A stretch of DNA of 64,000 bases from Streptomyces asoensis (GTDB taxonomy: Bacteria > Actinomycetota > Actinomycetes > Streptomycetales > Streptomycetaceae): contig NZ_BNEB01000002.1 of the NCBI RefSeq assembly GCF_016860545.1, positions 2,108,001-2,172,000 of the forward strand. Reading direction: 5' to 3'. This document shows, in pieces, positions 54,077 to 62,861 of the stretch. The notes below the pieces were generated by a model. It was not told the origin of the DNA, did not search any database, and saw nothing but the letters and a program-made list of their open reading frames with translations. Position numbers and translations under genes: made by a program. Within the stretch, counting starts at the first letter, position 1; each line of letters starts with the position of its first letter.

Positions 54077-55519
54077 TCAGCCGCAGCGGCGACCGGAGTT
54101 GATGCACGAGACCGCCTGCCTCATGAGCCGGTCGCTCATCACGTTGATGAAGTCGTTGTGATCGGTGATGGCGTTGTGCTGCTGACCCTGGAAGCCGTCG
54201 ACGGCGAAGTTCGGCGCCGCGGGTGTCTTGTAGACGAGGCGCATCGTCAGCCGGGGGACGGCCTTGAAGCCCTCGGCGCAGTTGCCGCGTGCGTCGGGGA
54301 AGGCGACGTGGCTGCGGTGGTCGGCGCTGTCGGTGTTGCTGCCGTCCCAGCAGCTCTGGAAGGCGAAGCTGCGCACCACTTTGCTGCCGCGGGGGCAGAT
54401 CGGGTACTTGTCGGTGAGTTGGACCTTGTTCTCGAAGCCGGTGCAGCTCCAGTGGGCGTTGGCGTTCTTGGTTCCGTTGGTGAACGCCTTGGCGTCACCG
54501 GTGATGATCCGCAGGAAGCGGGGCATCGCCACGACCTTGCCGGTGGGGCTTCCCTGGTAGGTGATCGTGACGGTGGAGGGCACGAGGATGGCGCCCCTGT
54601 TGCCCTCGGCGCCACCGCCGAGGGCGTTCCCGTCCGGCCCCCGACGGCTGGTGTCACGCAGGACGGGCCAGTAGTACGCGGACTGGTCGCCGTTGGTGCA
54701 GGTGGTGCGCTGGGCGCTCAGTGACTCGTTGGTCGAGTTGAAGTCCACCTTCTTGTTGCCCACATAGTCGTGGACGTGATGGGCGCCGTTGCTCACGCCC
54801 GGAGCCACGATGTCGTTGTCCGAATTGTGCTGCCCTCGTTCGTTGGTTCCGCAGCGCGAGGTGAAAGCCCCGGTCGAGGCGCCGGCGGTCCTGCGGACCG
54901 CGCGAACGTTCGGGGCCACCTTCGTGATGTCCACGAAGTCGGCCGCGGTGGGCCCGTCGTTGCCCTGTTGTCCGGCACCGGAGCCGCTTCCTTGCTGACC
55001 GGAGCCGCCGCCCGCGCCCTGGGAGCCGCCTGGCCTGCGGCTCGCCTCCCCGGCGCCTGACGGCTGGGTGCCGGGTGCGGCGAGGCCGAGGTTGCAGACG
55101 GCGAGGCCGTCCAGCCCCGCGGGCTTGGCGGCCGACCGCCCGATGGCGATGCTGATTCGATCGATGGTCGCCTTCCTCTTGTCCGCCAAGGGGCCGAGGA
55201 TCGCGTTCTGCACAAAGTCGGGGCCGCCTTGTCCCTCGGTGTCGACGAGTCGCCGGCCGGCCTCCGCGGTCTGACGGTCCAGCAGGTGCAGGTTCCGCTC
55301 CACCTCGGCCTCGGCCTGCCGGGGGACCGTCGGCAGTTTGCTCCTCACGTCCGGACAGCTGATCGTCCGGGCCGACCGGGTCGTGGGGGCGGCCGCGGTG
55401 ACGTCCGACGCGTTGGCGGCGTAATTCACGGCCACCAGGCCACCACCCCCCGCCAGTAGGGCCGTGACCGCTACGAGGGCGTTGCGGCGGCTTCGGCCGC
55501 GCCTGTGATCTGCTCGCAT
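54077..55519 (-). CDS. Secreted DUF1996 protein
   Basis: A 480-residue exported protein. The N-terminus (RADHRRGRSRRNALVAVTAL) is a signal peptide or anchor with a Gly/Val core. Residues about 60-150 are helical. A Gly/Ser/Gln-rich linker follows at 155-190. The DUF1996 domain spans about 215-475, with FTSRCGTNERGQHNSDND, NGAHHVHDYVGN, YYWPVL and RSFAFQSCWDG. Several Cys and His are conserved in the family, found in streptomycetes and fungi. The function is unknown; a surface or hydrolytic role has been supposed. The gene stands alone. Confidence 0.87.
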   Translation of the reverse strand: MRADHRRGRSRRNALVAVTALLAGGGGLVAVNYAANASDVTAAAPTTRSARTISCPDVRSKLPTVPRQAEAEVERNLHLLDRQTAEAGRRLVDTEGQGGPDFVQNAILGPLADKRKATIDRISIAIGRSAAKPAGLDGLAVCNLGLAAPGTQPSGAGEASRRPGGSQGAGGGSGQQGSGSGAGQQGNDGPTAADFVDITKVAPNVRAVRRTAGASTGAFTSRCGTNERGQHNSDNDIVAPGVSNGAHHVHDYVGNKKVDFNSTNESLSAQRTTCTNGDQSAYYWPVLRDTSRRGPDGNALGGGAEGNRGAILVPSTVTITYQGSPTGKVVAMPRFLRIITGDAKAFTNGTKNANAHWSCTGFENKVQLTDKYPICPRGSKVVRSFAFQSCWDGSNTDSADHRSHVAFPDARGNCAEGFKAVPRLTMRLVYKTPAAPNFAVDGFQGQQHNAITDHNDFINVMSDRLMRQAVSCINSGRRCG

Positions 55520-55826
55520 GAGAACTCCCGATTGCGCTGTGTGGATCCCTGACCCGGCGGCGACACGATCACTCGCCGCTGAGATGCTCGAGCCTCGCCC
55601 GAGGGAGCAGCACCCGGCAGCACTTCACGATGTGCGTCATGGACACGTAAGAACTGACGTCGAGAACGGACTCGGAGCCGTCGCAAGCAGCGGGAGCCCC
55701 GATTCAGCTCTCCGCGGGTCGGTCCCGGCTCCGGCGGAAGCGGGCACTGAAGGGGCCCGGTGGCCGAGGGATGCCCGTGCCCCGGTGCCCGGTCGGAGCC
55801 GCTCGTCGGTGGTGGAGAATGGTCCC
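55520..55826. other. Intergenic region between divergent genes
   Basis: No coding frame with good codon bias. It holds the promoters of the leftward DUF1996 gene and the rightward gene at 55827. I see no repeat or hairpin of note. Confidence 0.4.
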
Positions 55827-56273
55827 ATGCACGCCCAGTTCGACTATCCCGCGCTCCGTCGCGTCCTGGTGGGGGAGTATCCCTTGTGGGACGAGGCCCT
55901 CGCGCTCCTCAACCGGGACCTCTCGGTGACTCTTCCCGAGCAGGGGCCCCTGCAACTCGTGGCCCAGCCTTCCTACGAGGAGGGCGAGCCGGAGTGCGTC
56001 TACGTTGCGCTGGCCAGCGGGGAGTGGCACGGCGGTCACCTGTACCCGAAAGCGGCCGAAGACCTCGCTCATGCCTTGGCGATCGTCGCCGACGCCGCGC
56101 AGGACACCGTGTCCGAGTGTCTGTGGCAGGCATGGCCCCTGTGCGTCGAACACAAGCTGGGCCTGCATGCGCGCGAGGTGGACGGGCAGCTCGCCTGGTG
56201 GTGTGCCGGAGGGACGCCGGCTGACGGATCGCCCCACATCCGCGCGGCCGTGGGCTCGCTCGACACCCACTGA
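55827..56273 (+). CDS. Conserved hypothetical protein (148 aa)
   Basis: A soluble acidic protein without known motifs. It starts HAQFDYPALRRVLVGEYPLW and contains GEWHGGHLYPKAAEDLAHAL and CVEHKLGLHAREVDGQLAWW. Third-position GC is high and GGTGGAG lies nine bases before ATG 55827, so it is real. The upstream open frame to 55518 is not coding. I do not recognise the family and the neighbours give no hint. Confidence 0.75.
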   Translation: MHAQFDYPALRRVLVGEYPLWDEALALLNRDLSVTLPEQGPLQLVAQPSYEEGEPECVYVALASGEWHGGHLYPKAAEDLAHALAIVADAAQDTVSECLWQAWPLCVEHKLGLHAREVDGQLAWWCAGGTPADGSPHIRAAVGSLDTH

Positions 56274-56300
56274 ACCGACCGCACCACCGTCAACCGTGCT

Positions 56301-56813
56301 TCACTGTCTGTTCGTTCCGTCGCCGAAGCGTGCCCGCACCGCGGGGTCGTCGAGCAGGCGCTCCGGGTAGCCGGGGCCGGTGTGCACGGACATGTCCTCG
56401 TGGCGCAGCGGTTCGTCGCAGGAGGGGCAGACCACCTGTGCCTGGGTGTCGTGGCCGCAGGCGGTGTGGCGCATGACCACCGGGACGCCTTCCGCGCCGG
56501 ACTGCCACCGGTCGCCCCACGCGTTGATCGCGGCCAGGACGCCGAAGAAGTCCCGGCCCTTGTCCGTCAGCAGGTACTCGTGGCGGACGGGCTCGCTCTG
56601 GTAGGCGCTCCGCGTGAGCAGCCCCGCCGTCTCCAGGCGCCGCAGCCGGTCGGTGAGGGTGTTGCGGGCGATGCCGAGCGACTCGACGAAGCCGTCGAAG
56701 CGTGTCTCGCCGTAGAAGACCTCGCGCAGCACGAGCAGCGTCCAGCCGTCGCCCAGGATGTCGACGGTGCGGGCGATCGAGCAGGGCCAGCCGTCGAAAG
56801 AGGTCCGCCTCAT
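56301..56813 (-). CDS. HxlR family transcriptional regulator with zinc-ribbon tail
   Basis: A 170-residue regulator. The winged helix (CSIARTVDILGDGWTLLVLR, GIARNTLTDRLRRLETAGLL) is standard HxlR. Beyond the usual length of about 110-120 residues it has a tail with CGHDTQAQVVCPSCDE, a Cys pattern like a small zinc ribbon. GGGTGA precedes ATG 56813; GTG 56822 is possible. It is divergent from an enoyl-CoA hydratase gene, with paired motifs between them. Confidence 0.88.
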   Translation of the reverse strand: MRRTSFDGWPCSIARTVDILGDGWTLLVLREVFYGETRFDGFVESLGIARNTLTDRLRRLETAGLLTRSAYQSEPVRHEYLLTDKGRDFFGVLAAINAWGDRWQSGAEGVPVVMRHTACGHDTQAQVVCPSCDEPLRHEDMSVHTGPGYPERLLDDPAVRARFGDGTNRQ

Positions 56814-56828
56814 ACCGCTCACCCTATC

Positions 56829-56895
56829 AGTCTCATCATGAGATGCACTTGTGCCGAGCGCCGTCCGTGACTACCGTCCAGTAAGTCTCGTCATG
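56829..56895. promoter_or_regulatory. Paired AGTCTCRTCATG sites between HxlR and hydratase genes
   Basis: AGTCTCATCATG (56829-56840) and AGTCTCGTCATG (56884-56895) are near-identical and 55 bp apart. The first is part of the palindrome TCTCATCATGAGA. One sits at each gene's promoter region. They are the likely operators through which HxlR controls itself and the hydratase. Confidence 0.6.
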
Positions 56896-56911
56896 CAACT
56901 CAGGAGGACTG

Positions 56912-57712
56912 ATGAGTTCCACGTCCACGGAGACGGCCGAGGTCACCGTCGAGCGCGACGGGCACGTCCTGTCGATAGGACTGAACCGCCCGGCCAAGCG
57001 CAACGCCTTCACCCGGCGCATGCTCACGGAACTCTCGAGGGCGTACGGCCTGCTGGAGTCCGACGACGACCTCTGGTGCGGCGTGCTGTTCGCCCACGGC
57101 GACCACTTCACCGCGGGTCTGGACATGCTCGACGTCGGTGCGGAACTGGCCTCGGGAACGTTCGACGCCCCCGCGGGCGGCCGGGACCCCTGGCGCCTGG
57201 ACGGGCCCTGGACCAAGCCGGTCGTCGCGGCCGCGCAGGGCTGGGTGATGACCCTCGGCATCGAACTGCTGCTCGCCGCGGACATCCGTGTGGCCTCCCG
57301 GGACGCGCGCTTCGCCCAGTACGAGATCCGCCGCGGCATCTACCCCTTCGGCGGCGCCACCTTCCGCTTCCCCCGGCAGGCCGGCTGGGGCAACGCCATG
57401 CGCTGGATCCTCACCGGGGAGGAGTTCGACGCCGCCGAGGCCCACCGCATCGGACTGGTGCAGGAACTCGCCGACGACGGCCCGGCCGCGATCGAGCGGG
57501 CCACGCAACTGGCCCGGGTCATCGCGGAGAAGTCGGCCCCGCTCGGAGTCCGGACCGTTTTCGAATCGGCCCACCTCGCCCATGAGCACGGCGAAGGTGC
57601 CGCGATCGAACGGCTGCGCCCCGACATCGCCCGCCTCATCGCCACCGCCGACGGCGCTGAAGGCGTCCGGTCCTTCGTCGAGCGCCGAGACGCCGTCTTC
57701 ACCGGCCGCTGA
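56912..57712 (+). CDS. Enoyl-CoA hydratase/isomerase family protein
   Basis: A 266-residue crotonase. It shows LNRPAKRNAFTRRMLTELSR, HGDHFTAGLDMLD (oxyanion hole), AAAQGWVMTLGIELLLAADI and AQYEIRRGIYPFGGATFRFP. The usual second catalytic Glu region reads YEIRRGIYPFGG, and the first Glu position has LGIEL. It acts on an acyl-CoA; the exact substrate is unclear. AGGAGG lies six bases before ATG 56912. Paired sites suggest control by the divergent HxlR regulator. Confidence 0.92.
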   Translation: MSSTSTETAEVTVERDGHVLSIGLNRPAKRNAFTRRMLTELSRAYGLLESDDDLWCGVLFAHGDHFTAGLDMLDVGAELASGTFDAPAGGRDPWRLDGPWTKPVVAAAQGWVMTLGIELLLAADIRVASRDARFAQYEIRRGIYPFGGATFRFPRQAGWGNAMRWILTGEEFDAAEAHRIGLVQELADDGPAAIERATQLARVIAEKSAPLGVRTVFESAHLAHEHGEGAAIERLRPDIARLIATADGAEGVRSFVERRDAVFTGR

Positions 57713-57864
57713 CTGCTCGCCGCCCGAGCGACGCGATTCGGCGGCCGTACCCCACTCCGGAACCATCCCGGCCGTATTGACGTGCAGGTAGGGGAGTACC
57801 CGGGACGCCGCCCGGGTCGTGAGATGTCTGCGCAGGCCGACGGATGGATGCGGGTACGGACCGG

Positions 57865-59118
57865 ATGGATGCAATCCACGACGACGTGGCGGAGTTCGCC
57901 CTGCTGCTGGCGCGTCTGAAGGACCGCACGGATCGCAGCTACGCGGCGCTGGCCCGCCGTCTGGGCGTGAACGCCTCCACCCTGCACCGCTACTGCGCCG
58001 GAGAGGCCGTGCCCCTGGACTTCTCCCGGATCGAGCGGTTCGCCGTACTCTGCGGTGCCTCCGCCGAGGAACGCGTGGAGTTGCACCGCCGATGGATCCT
58101 GGCAGTCGCGGCACGGCAACGATCACGCCTGTCCGAGGCCCGGCGCTCACCGCGGCGCCAGGGCACGGCGAGCCCGGCGGCCGTGTCCACGTCCGTCGGC
58201 CCCGGCGTCCAGGTGGACGCGACACCCGGACAGGCCGCGCCCACCGTCCCGGTACCGGGGTGGGCGTCGCCGGCCGCCAGGCCGGCTGCCGCGCCGCGTC
58301 CTCGACGACGTCCCGTGCGTTCGCTCGTGCTGGCGGCCGCGTGCGCCGTCGCGTTCGCCGGCCTCACCGCATCCGCTGCCGGGCCTCCCGTCGGCGGCGG
58401 TGGTCCGGCGTCCTCCGCCTCCACCACACCGAAGCCCTCGGCACCGGCCGCGCAAGGCGGCGGCGGCCTCCAGAAGGACCAGGCGGACGAGGCCCAGCCG
58501 CCGGCCCCGCTCACCTGGACCGTCAAGTCCCAGGTCTGGCAGCTCGATTGCGACCATGACTACGTCATCGCCAAGCCGCCGGAGCAGGTCCCGCCCCCGC
58601 CGACGTCGGCGGACGCAGAGGGATGGGCCGCGTCCCAGGCGGCAGTCCACGGACGCACCACCAATCTGCGGATCTCGGTGCAGGGACGCGGCGCCGCCGC
58701 CGTGGTCCTCGAGGCACTGCACGTGCGCGTGGTCGACCGGGTCACCCCGGCCGACCGCTCGGGTGCCGCCTACTCCATGTACGAAGGGTGCGGAGCCGTC
58801 CTCGTCCCCCGCCACTTCGCCGTGAACCTCGACTCCCGCCGACCGCTGGCCCGTCCGACGCCCGGCAACGACCCGGACCGACCGGCTCCCGCGGTCGGCT
58901 TCCCCTACCGGGTGTCCCTGCGGGATCCTGAGGTCCTGATGCTCGCCGCACGCACCGTGACCTGCACCTGCGCCTGGTATCTCGACCTCGACTGGTCCTC
59001 GCAGGGCCGGACCGGCACGGTGCGCATCGACGACCACGGTCGCCCGTTCCGTACCACCGGCATCGAAGGGCTGCCGCGCTACTGGTATCGGGACCACCGC
59101 TGGATCCCCATGACCTGA
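57865..59118 (+). CDS. HTH-transmembrane protein with extracytoplasmic domain
   Basis: A 417-residue protein. An XRE-type HTH covers about 8-60 (SYAALARRLGVNASTLHRYC). A Pro/Ala-rich linker follows, then a single membrane segment at about 150-172 (SLVLAAACAVAFAGLTASAA) and another Pro/Ser-rich linker. The outside domain spans about 215-417 and has four Cys (WQLDCDHDYV, YEGCGAVL, TVTCTCAWYLDLDW), likely disulfide-bonded. This inside-DNA-binding, outside-sensing layout recurs in Streptomyces without known function. ATG 57844 is an alternative start. It stands alone. Confidence 0.85.
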   Translation: MDAIHDDVAEFALLLARLKDRTDRSYAALARRLGVNASTLHRYCAGEAVPLDFSRIERFAVLCGASAEERVELHRRWILAVAARQRSRLSEARRSPRRQGTASPAAVSTSVGPGVQVDATPGQAAPTVPVPGWASPAARPAAAPRPRRRPVRSLVLAAACAVAFAGLTASAAGPPVGGGGPASSASTTPKPSAPAAQGGGGLQKDQADEAQPPAPLTWTVKSQVWQLDCDHDYVIAKPPEQVPPPPTSADAEGWAASQAAVHGRTTNLRISVQGRGAAAVVLEALHVRVVDRVTPADRSGAAYSMYEGCGAVLVPRHFAVNLDSRRPLARPTPGNDPDRPAPAVGFPYRVSLRDPEVLMLAARTVTCTCAWYLDLDWSSQGRTGTVRIDDHGRPFRTTGIEGLPRYWYRDHRWIPMT

Positions 59119-59182
59119 ATATGTGTCAAGGCATGTCCCGGAAGCGGTGAGTGGCCACGCCGCGGCCGTTGCGGAGGTGGTG

Positions 59183-59560
59183 CTAGCAGGTGGAACTGCT
59201 GGAGATCTTGATGCCGTTGACGACGTAGGCGTTGGCGAACACCGTCTGGCTGTTCGGCGAGAGACAGATGGATCCCCCGCTCTGGAGCCGCAGGTACACC
59301 ACGTCGTCGTTCCGCGTGTTCAGAACCCCGTAGTGCGGGCGGGGCGTGACCGACTGGTAGGAGCTGGTGACGTCCTTGTACTTCGAGAGCGGCGTGCCCG
59401 CGAGCAAGGCGTTGTTGTCCACGTAGAAGCAGACGTACGGGTAAGGGCAGCCCTGGGTGGGGCCCTCCGCGTGCGCCGCGGACGCGCCGGTCAGGGACAT
59501 GGCCGCGACGGCGACACTCACCCCCGCGAAGCTGGCGGTCTTCCGGATGGCAGGCTTCAT
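59183..59560 (-). CDS. Secreted peptidase-inhibitor I36-like protein
   Basis: A 125-residue exported protein. The signal peptide has a hydrophobic core and is cut near ASAAHA-EG. The mature part resembles inhibitor I36/SMI-like small beta-sandwich proteins: CPYPYVCFYVDNNALLAG, the Tyr-rich YKDVTSSYQSV, and NDDVVYLRLQSGGSICLSP. Four or five Cys can pair. I36 members inhibit metalloproteases, but many relatives are simple secreted proteins. GGAGGAAC precedes ATG 59560. It lies 50 bp upstream of nothing else on its strand; the DUF4232 gene precedes it in the same direction. Confidence 0.8.
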   Translation of the reverse strand: MKPAIRKTASFAGVSVAVAAMSLTGASAAHAEGPTQGCPYPYVCFYVDNNALLAGTPLSKYKDVTSSYQSVTPRPHYGVLNTRNDDVVYLRLQSGGSICLSPNSQTVFANAYVVNGIKISSSSTC

Positions 59561-59609
59561 CGTTCCTCCAAGAACTCGGGTCGTCTTGCGCATCGGTGTG
59601 TCGGGGCCG

Positions 59610-60227
59610 TCACTTCGACATGATGAAGTCCAGGGCGAAACCGGAAGCGGTCGTCCAGTAGGTGACGAGCTGGCCGTCGTCCGCGTACAGCGTCGGGGCG
59701 GGCATGGGGACGTCGATCGGCCGGCCCACTTGACTGCCGGGCTGACGGCCCTGGAGACCGAGGGCCATGCTCTTCGCCTCGTACTCGTCCCTGGCCCCAC
59801 CACTGACGAGCACCGCGGCATAGGCCTCCTCACCGGGAGCGAGAGTCACGGGAACCCCCGGGTCCGGGTCGCTCTCCTCGATCACGGGAACGGTGGTCCG
59901 GGCATCGGCCCCGAGCCGCAGCAGGGGGTGGCGATACAGGTTGCACTTCTTGTCGCCGGCGTTCTGGACGATCAGCAGGAGGTGCCTGGCCTCCTTGCTG
60001 TCCGCGGGCTCCTTGACGGCGGACACGCCCAGAGCCTCCTGGGAGCAGGCGGCGACGGCACCCTTTCCGCCGCGGGTGTCCGAGCCGTGCGCCACCGAGT
60101 CCCCGGCCGCGCCGCCGCCCGCTCGCGGGCCGGTGGCGGCGGCCTGTGCCGAGAGGCCACTCCCGAGAGCCAGGACGAGACCTGTGGCCACGGCCAGACG
60201 GCGGCCTCCGAAAGACTTCACGCTCAT
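59610..60227 (-). CDS. Secreted DUF4232 protein
   Basis: A 205-residue exported protein with a signal peptide (RRLAVATGLVLALGSGLSAQ, cut near AQA-AA). After a Gly-rich spacer the DUF4232 domain runs to the end. It has two Cys (AACSQEALGV, KKCNLYRHPLL), the HLLLIVQNAGDKKC strand and VTLAPGEEAYAAVLVSG. It is a beta-sandwich without known activity, usually exported or lipid-anchored. Here no lipobox is present. The second ATG (60227) is better placed after GGAG than the first (60233). It precedes the I36-like gene by 49 bp. Confidence 0.85.
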   Translation of the reverse strand: MSVKSFGGRRLAVATGLVLALGSGLSAQAAATGPRAGGGAAGDSVAHGSDTRGGKGAVAACSQEALGVSAVKEPADSKEARHLLLIVQNAGDKKCNLYRHPLLRLGADARTTVPVIEESDPDPGVPVTLAPGEEAYAAVLVSGGARDEYEAKSMALGLQGRQPGSQVGRPIDVPMPAPTLYADDGQLVTYWTTASGFALDFIMSK

Positions 60228-60529
60228 GTGCATGCTCCGTTTCCGATCGCTGTGAGGTCGCACGTGCCGGTGCCGGTGCCGGTGCCGGTGCCGGTGCCGG
60301 TGTGGGTGTCTTGGGGCAGCCGGGCCGCTCGGCACTTCAGCCGGTGCGACAGCCACAGCCTCGGATGCCAGCCGTGCCTGGGACAACAGCCGCCGGCCCC
60401 CTGCAACGACGGGACGATCCCACCCCCGATGACCTGCATGAATGACGAAGCCTGGGATGCCTCCCCGGGATGCGGTACCGCTGCGGACGCGCCCATCGGG
60501 GCCGGCGGCCGTCAGCCGCACCCAGGAAC
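60228..60529. other. Intergenic region with microsatellite
   Basis: No supported gene. The left end is the promoter region of the DUF4232 gene and includes six GTGCCG units (60264-60299), within about 75 bp of its start. The right part runs to the end of the TetR remnant. Confidence 0.4.
60264..60299. repeat. GTGCCG hexanucleotide repeat, six copies
   Basis: Six exact tandem copies of GTGCCG, then a partial seventh. It sits 37 bp upstream of the DUF4232 start on the opposite strand sense, in a position where changes in copy number could alter promoter spacing. Confidence 0.8.
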
Positions 60530-60960
60530 TCATGGCCGTCCGTCCTGTTCCTGTGCCGCCACGAGTGCTTCGACTCCGTCGAGGATCCGGTCGAGGCCGA
60601 AGTCGAGAGGGTCGGTGGCGGGTGCGTCGAAGGCGCCGTCGGCGACGGCCTTGACGAGAGCGGGGAAGCTGTCGGCGCAAGGTCTGGTGCCGCTGCGCGC
60701 CGCCCAGTCCCGTCGGCTCCAGGGCGGCGAGCGCCGTGTCGAGCCATCGCAGCTGTCGGGGGCCCATGATCTGGCGGCGCATCGCGGTGGCGGTGAGCAG
60801 CCAGGGGTGCGCCGAGCAGAGGGCGGCGCACTGCCGTGTCCACTCCCGCACGGTCCCCCGCCAGTCGCCGTGCGCCGCCCGGGACAGGTCCGGCGCGTCG
60901 GTGAGCACCTCTTCCACCAGCAGCTCGACGAGTTCGTGCTTGCCGGGGACGTACCGGTAC
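60530..60960 (-). pseudogene. TetR family regulator remnant
   Basis: The C-terminal domain is readable in two frames: LYRYVPGKHELVELLVEEVL to LRWLDTALAALEPTGLGG, then after a shift near 60700 DSFPALVKAVADGAFDAPAT and LDFGLDRILDGVEAL. The DNA-binding half is missing: YRYVPGKHEL normally follows the recognition helix, but upstream sequence belongs to something else. Frameshift plus loss of the HTH makes it non-functional. Confidence 0.78.
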
Positions 60961-60962
60961 AG

Positions 60963-61085
60963 CTGGCCCGGCTGGAGAAAGCCGGCAAGAGGAAGGAACT
61001 CGTCGCGATCACGGCCATGGGGTCGGACCGGACGGCGTGGACCGTGCAGCAGTGGGCGCACTACGCCAAGACCGTCGGTCGGTGA
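60963..61085 (+). pseudogene. C-terminal gene fragment abutting the TetR remnant
   Basis: Forty codons ending in TGA 61083-61085 have excellent Streptomyces codon bias on the plus strand (LARLEKAGKRKELVAITAMG, TAWTVQQWAHYAKTVGR). The upstream part of this frame crosses the antisense of the TetR remnant and is not coding. It looks like the tail of an unrelated gene joined here by a deletion. I do not recognise the family. Confidence 0.5.
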
Positions 61086-61245
61086 TCACAGGCCGAACGG
61101 CCGAGCAGGCGTGAGGGGGCGGCGGGGGGTGGTGGTCAGGGGCCGGGAGGCTCGGGGTGGGGCGTCGGCAGCAGTCGGGACGCGGGGACCGACCGGCCTG
61201 TGCCTCCGGGCTCGTGGCACACCCGGGCGTAGCCGTACGCGCGGC

Positions 61246-62001
61246 TCAGCGGAGTTCTGAACTGATCTGCCGGTGCTGAGCGGTTCGAGCGTCGGCCGAC
61301 GGCAGCGTGCTCTTCTCCCGTCGCCCGTCCGGCAACGTGCCGGTCTTCGGTGCCGCACCCGCACCCCGCCACAACGCGGACCTCGGCGTGCGCCAGCCCA
61401 GCCGCACGGCCGACAGCCGAAGCGCGAAGGCGAGCAGCCCGGCCGCCACCGCGGTGGCCACCCTGAGGGTGGAAGTGGCGTGCAGCAGGATCACCAGTCC
61501 GGATCCGAGCAACGCGGGCACGACGTACAGATCGCGGTCCCAGGCGAGCGACGACGGTATCTCACGCGCCAGTACCGAGCAGGCGACCCCGCCGCCCACG
61601 GCCGTGGTCACCCCGATGGCGACGGAGGCCGGGGAGTTCAGGCCGTGATCCAGGGCTTTGACGGTGCCGGTCACGCAGAAGATGCCCAACGCGCCCGCAT
61701 CGGCCACGTGCCACCCCAGTTTCCAGGACTGGGCCCGCGAACTGAAGAACACCAACAAGGTCGCCAGGAAAGGGGCGGTCGCGCAGCCCAGGTCGGTGAA
61801 CGCGACAGGTTCGACACGCAGCACCAGGTCCCGGAAGAGCCCGCCACCCACACCCGCGGACTCGGCCAGCAGCAATGTGCCGAAGAAGTCGAAGTCCTTG
61901 CGTGTGGCGATCAGGGCCCCGTGGACGGCGAAGGCGAAGATCCCGGCCAGATCGAGCGGATACTGAATGGCGCCCGCCAACTCGTGCATTTCGGAGATCA
62001 C
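61246..62001 (-). CDS. TRIC cation channel/UPF0126 family membrane protein
   Basis: A 251-residue protein with seven hydrophobic segments in two related halves (LDLAGIFAFAVHGALIATRK, FGTLLLAESAGVGGGLFRDL, then ADAGALGIFCVTGTVKALDH, VAIGVTTAVGGGVACSVLA). GGG-LFRDL and GGGVACSVLAREIP are the paired glycine-rich motifs of the family. Prokaryotic TRIC proteins form homotrimeric K+/Na+ channels. The tail after residue 205 is hydrophilic and longer than usual. GGGAGC precedes GTG 62001; ATG 61989 is possible. Confidence 0.9.
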   Translation of the reverse strand: MISEMHELAGAIQYPLDLAGIFAFAVHGALIATRKDFDFFGTLLLAESAGVGGGLFRDLVLRVEPVAFTDLGCATAPFLATLLVFFSSRAQSWKLGWHVADAGALGIFCVTGTVKALDHGLNSPASVAIGVTTAVGGGVACSVLAREIPSSLAWDRDLYVVPALLGSGLVILLHATSTLRVATAVAAGLLAFALRLSAVRLGWRTPRSALWRGAGAAPKTGTLPDGRREKSTLPSADARTAQHRQISSELR

Positions 62002-62377
62002 TTGAAGCTCCCTGGGCTCGGCCCGACGTCGGCCCTGCGATCCGGTGTGTCGTACGGCGAACGGCGCATGACGGAGATAGGAATCCTGAGAGGCTGGATC
62101 GGGGACTGCATGGACAGGTGCTGTGCTCGAAAAGTCGTCCACGCATCGGTGGGACGGTCGTGGGGACGCTCCCCGCGACGGCATCGGCCTTGGCTGACAC
62201 GGCACGCTATCGAGGCGGCCAGTGGTCTCGCCCGCCGTGAGCAGAGAATGAGGTGCACTTGGTCCGTCACGGATCGGCCTGGCCCGTGACGAACCGAACG
62301 GTGCCGAGAATTGTCCGTCCAGGATGACGGACGAGGTGGAGGCTCCGCACCGGTCGGAACCTCCGCGCGCCGCCTCT
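62002..62377. other. Intergenic region with one hairpin
   Basis: No gene is supported here. A short inverted repeat (GTCGTGGGGA at 62157-62166 with TCCCCGCGAC at 62170-62179, one G-U pair as RNA) could fold. The left part should hold the promoter of the leftward TRIC gene. Confidence 0.4.
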
Positions 62378-62380
62378 CGA

Positions 62381-62794
62381 TCAGGTCAGGCGGGCTCCGG
62401 CTGCCGCGAGGCGGGCGTGCCAGTCGCGCATCAGTGCCGCCGCGCCACCGTTGAGCAACTGGTCCACTGCTCCGCCGACCGCACCCGGCGACGCTGCGCC
62501 GTGTCCGGCGTCCTCCAGGGCTTGCCGCTGCTCCGTGCTGGGCGCGGGGGACAGCGAGGCGCCGCGCCCGACGAGGGCGTGACGCCGCCCGTCGATGGTC
62601 AGCACGAGAGTGCCGAACCGCGTCAGGCGGCCGGTGACGGCATGCGGGTCGACGTGCGCGACGGTGCCGAGGGACCGGTCCCGCACGTGCAGGCTGCCGG
62701 GGCGCAGCGTGACCAGGACGGGTTCGCAGCGGGCGCCGTTCCACAGGCTGCGCCTCCAGTGGACGATGCCCGAATGTCCCGTGTCTGTGCTCAT
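62381..62794 (-). CDS. Conserved hypothetical protein (137 aa)
   Basis: A soluble protein. Its first 85 residues alternate short strands (GSLHVRDRSLGTVAHVDPHA, FGTLVLTIDGRRHALVG), a pattern like small PH-type or Bact-PH barrels. The rest is an Ala/Gly-rich helix that is probably flexible. GGTGG lies just before ATG 62794; an in-frame ATG at 62815 is possible. I do not recognise the family. It is followed closely by no gene on its strand. Confidence 0.68.
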   Translation of the reverse strand: MSTDTGHSGIVHWRRSLWNGARCEPVLVTLRPGSLHVRDRSLGTVAHVDPHAVTGRLTRFGTLVLTIDGRRHALVGRGASLSPAPSTEQRQALEDAGHGAASPGAVGGAVDQLLNGGAAALMRDWHARLAAAGARLT

Positions 62795-62861
62795 GCCACC
62801 GATCATGGCATGCACACGGGACGGTCCACAGCCCGCCCGTCCGAGGGCGGTCTCTCCGGCC

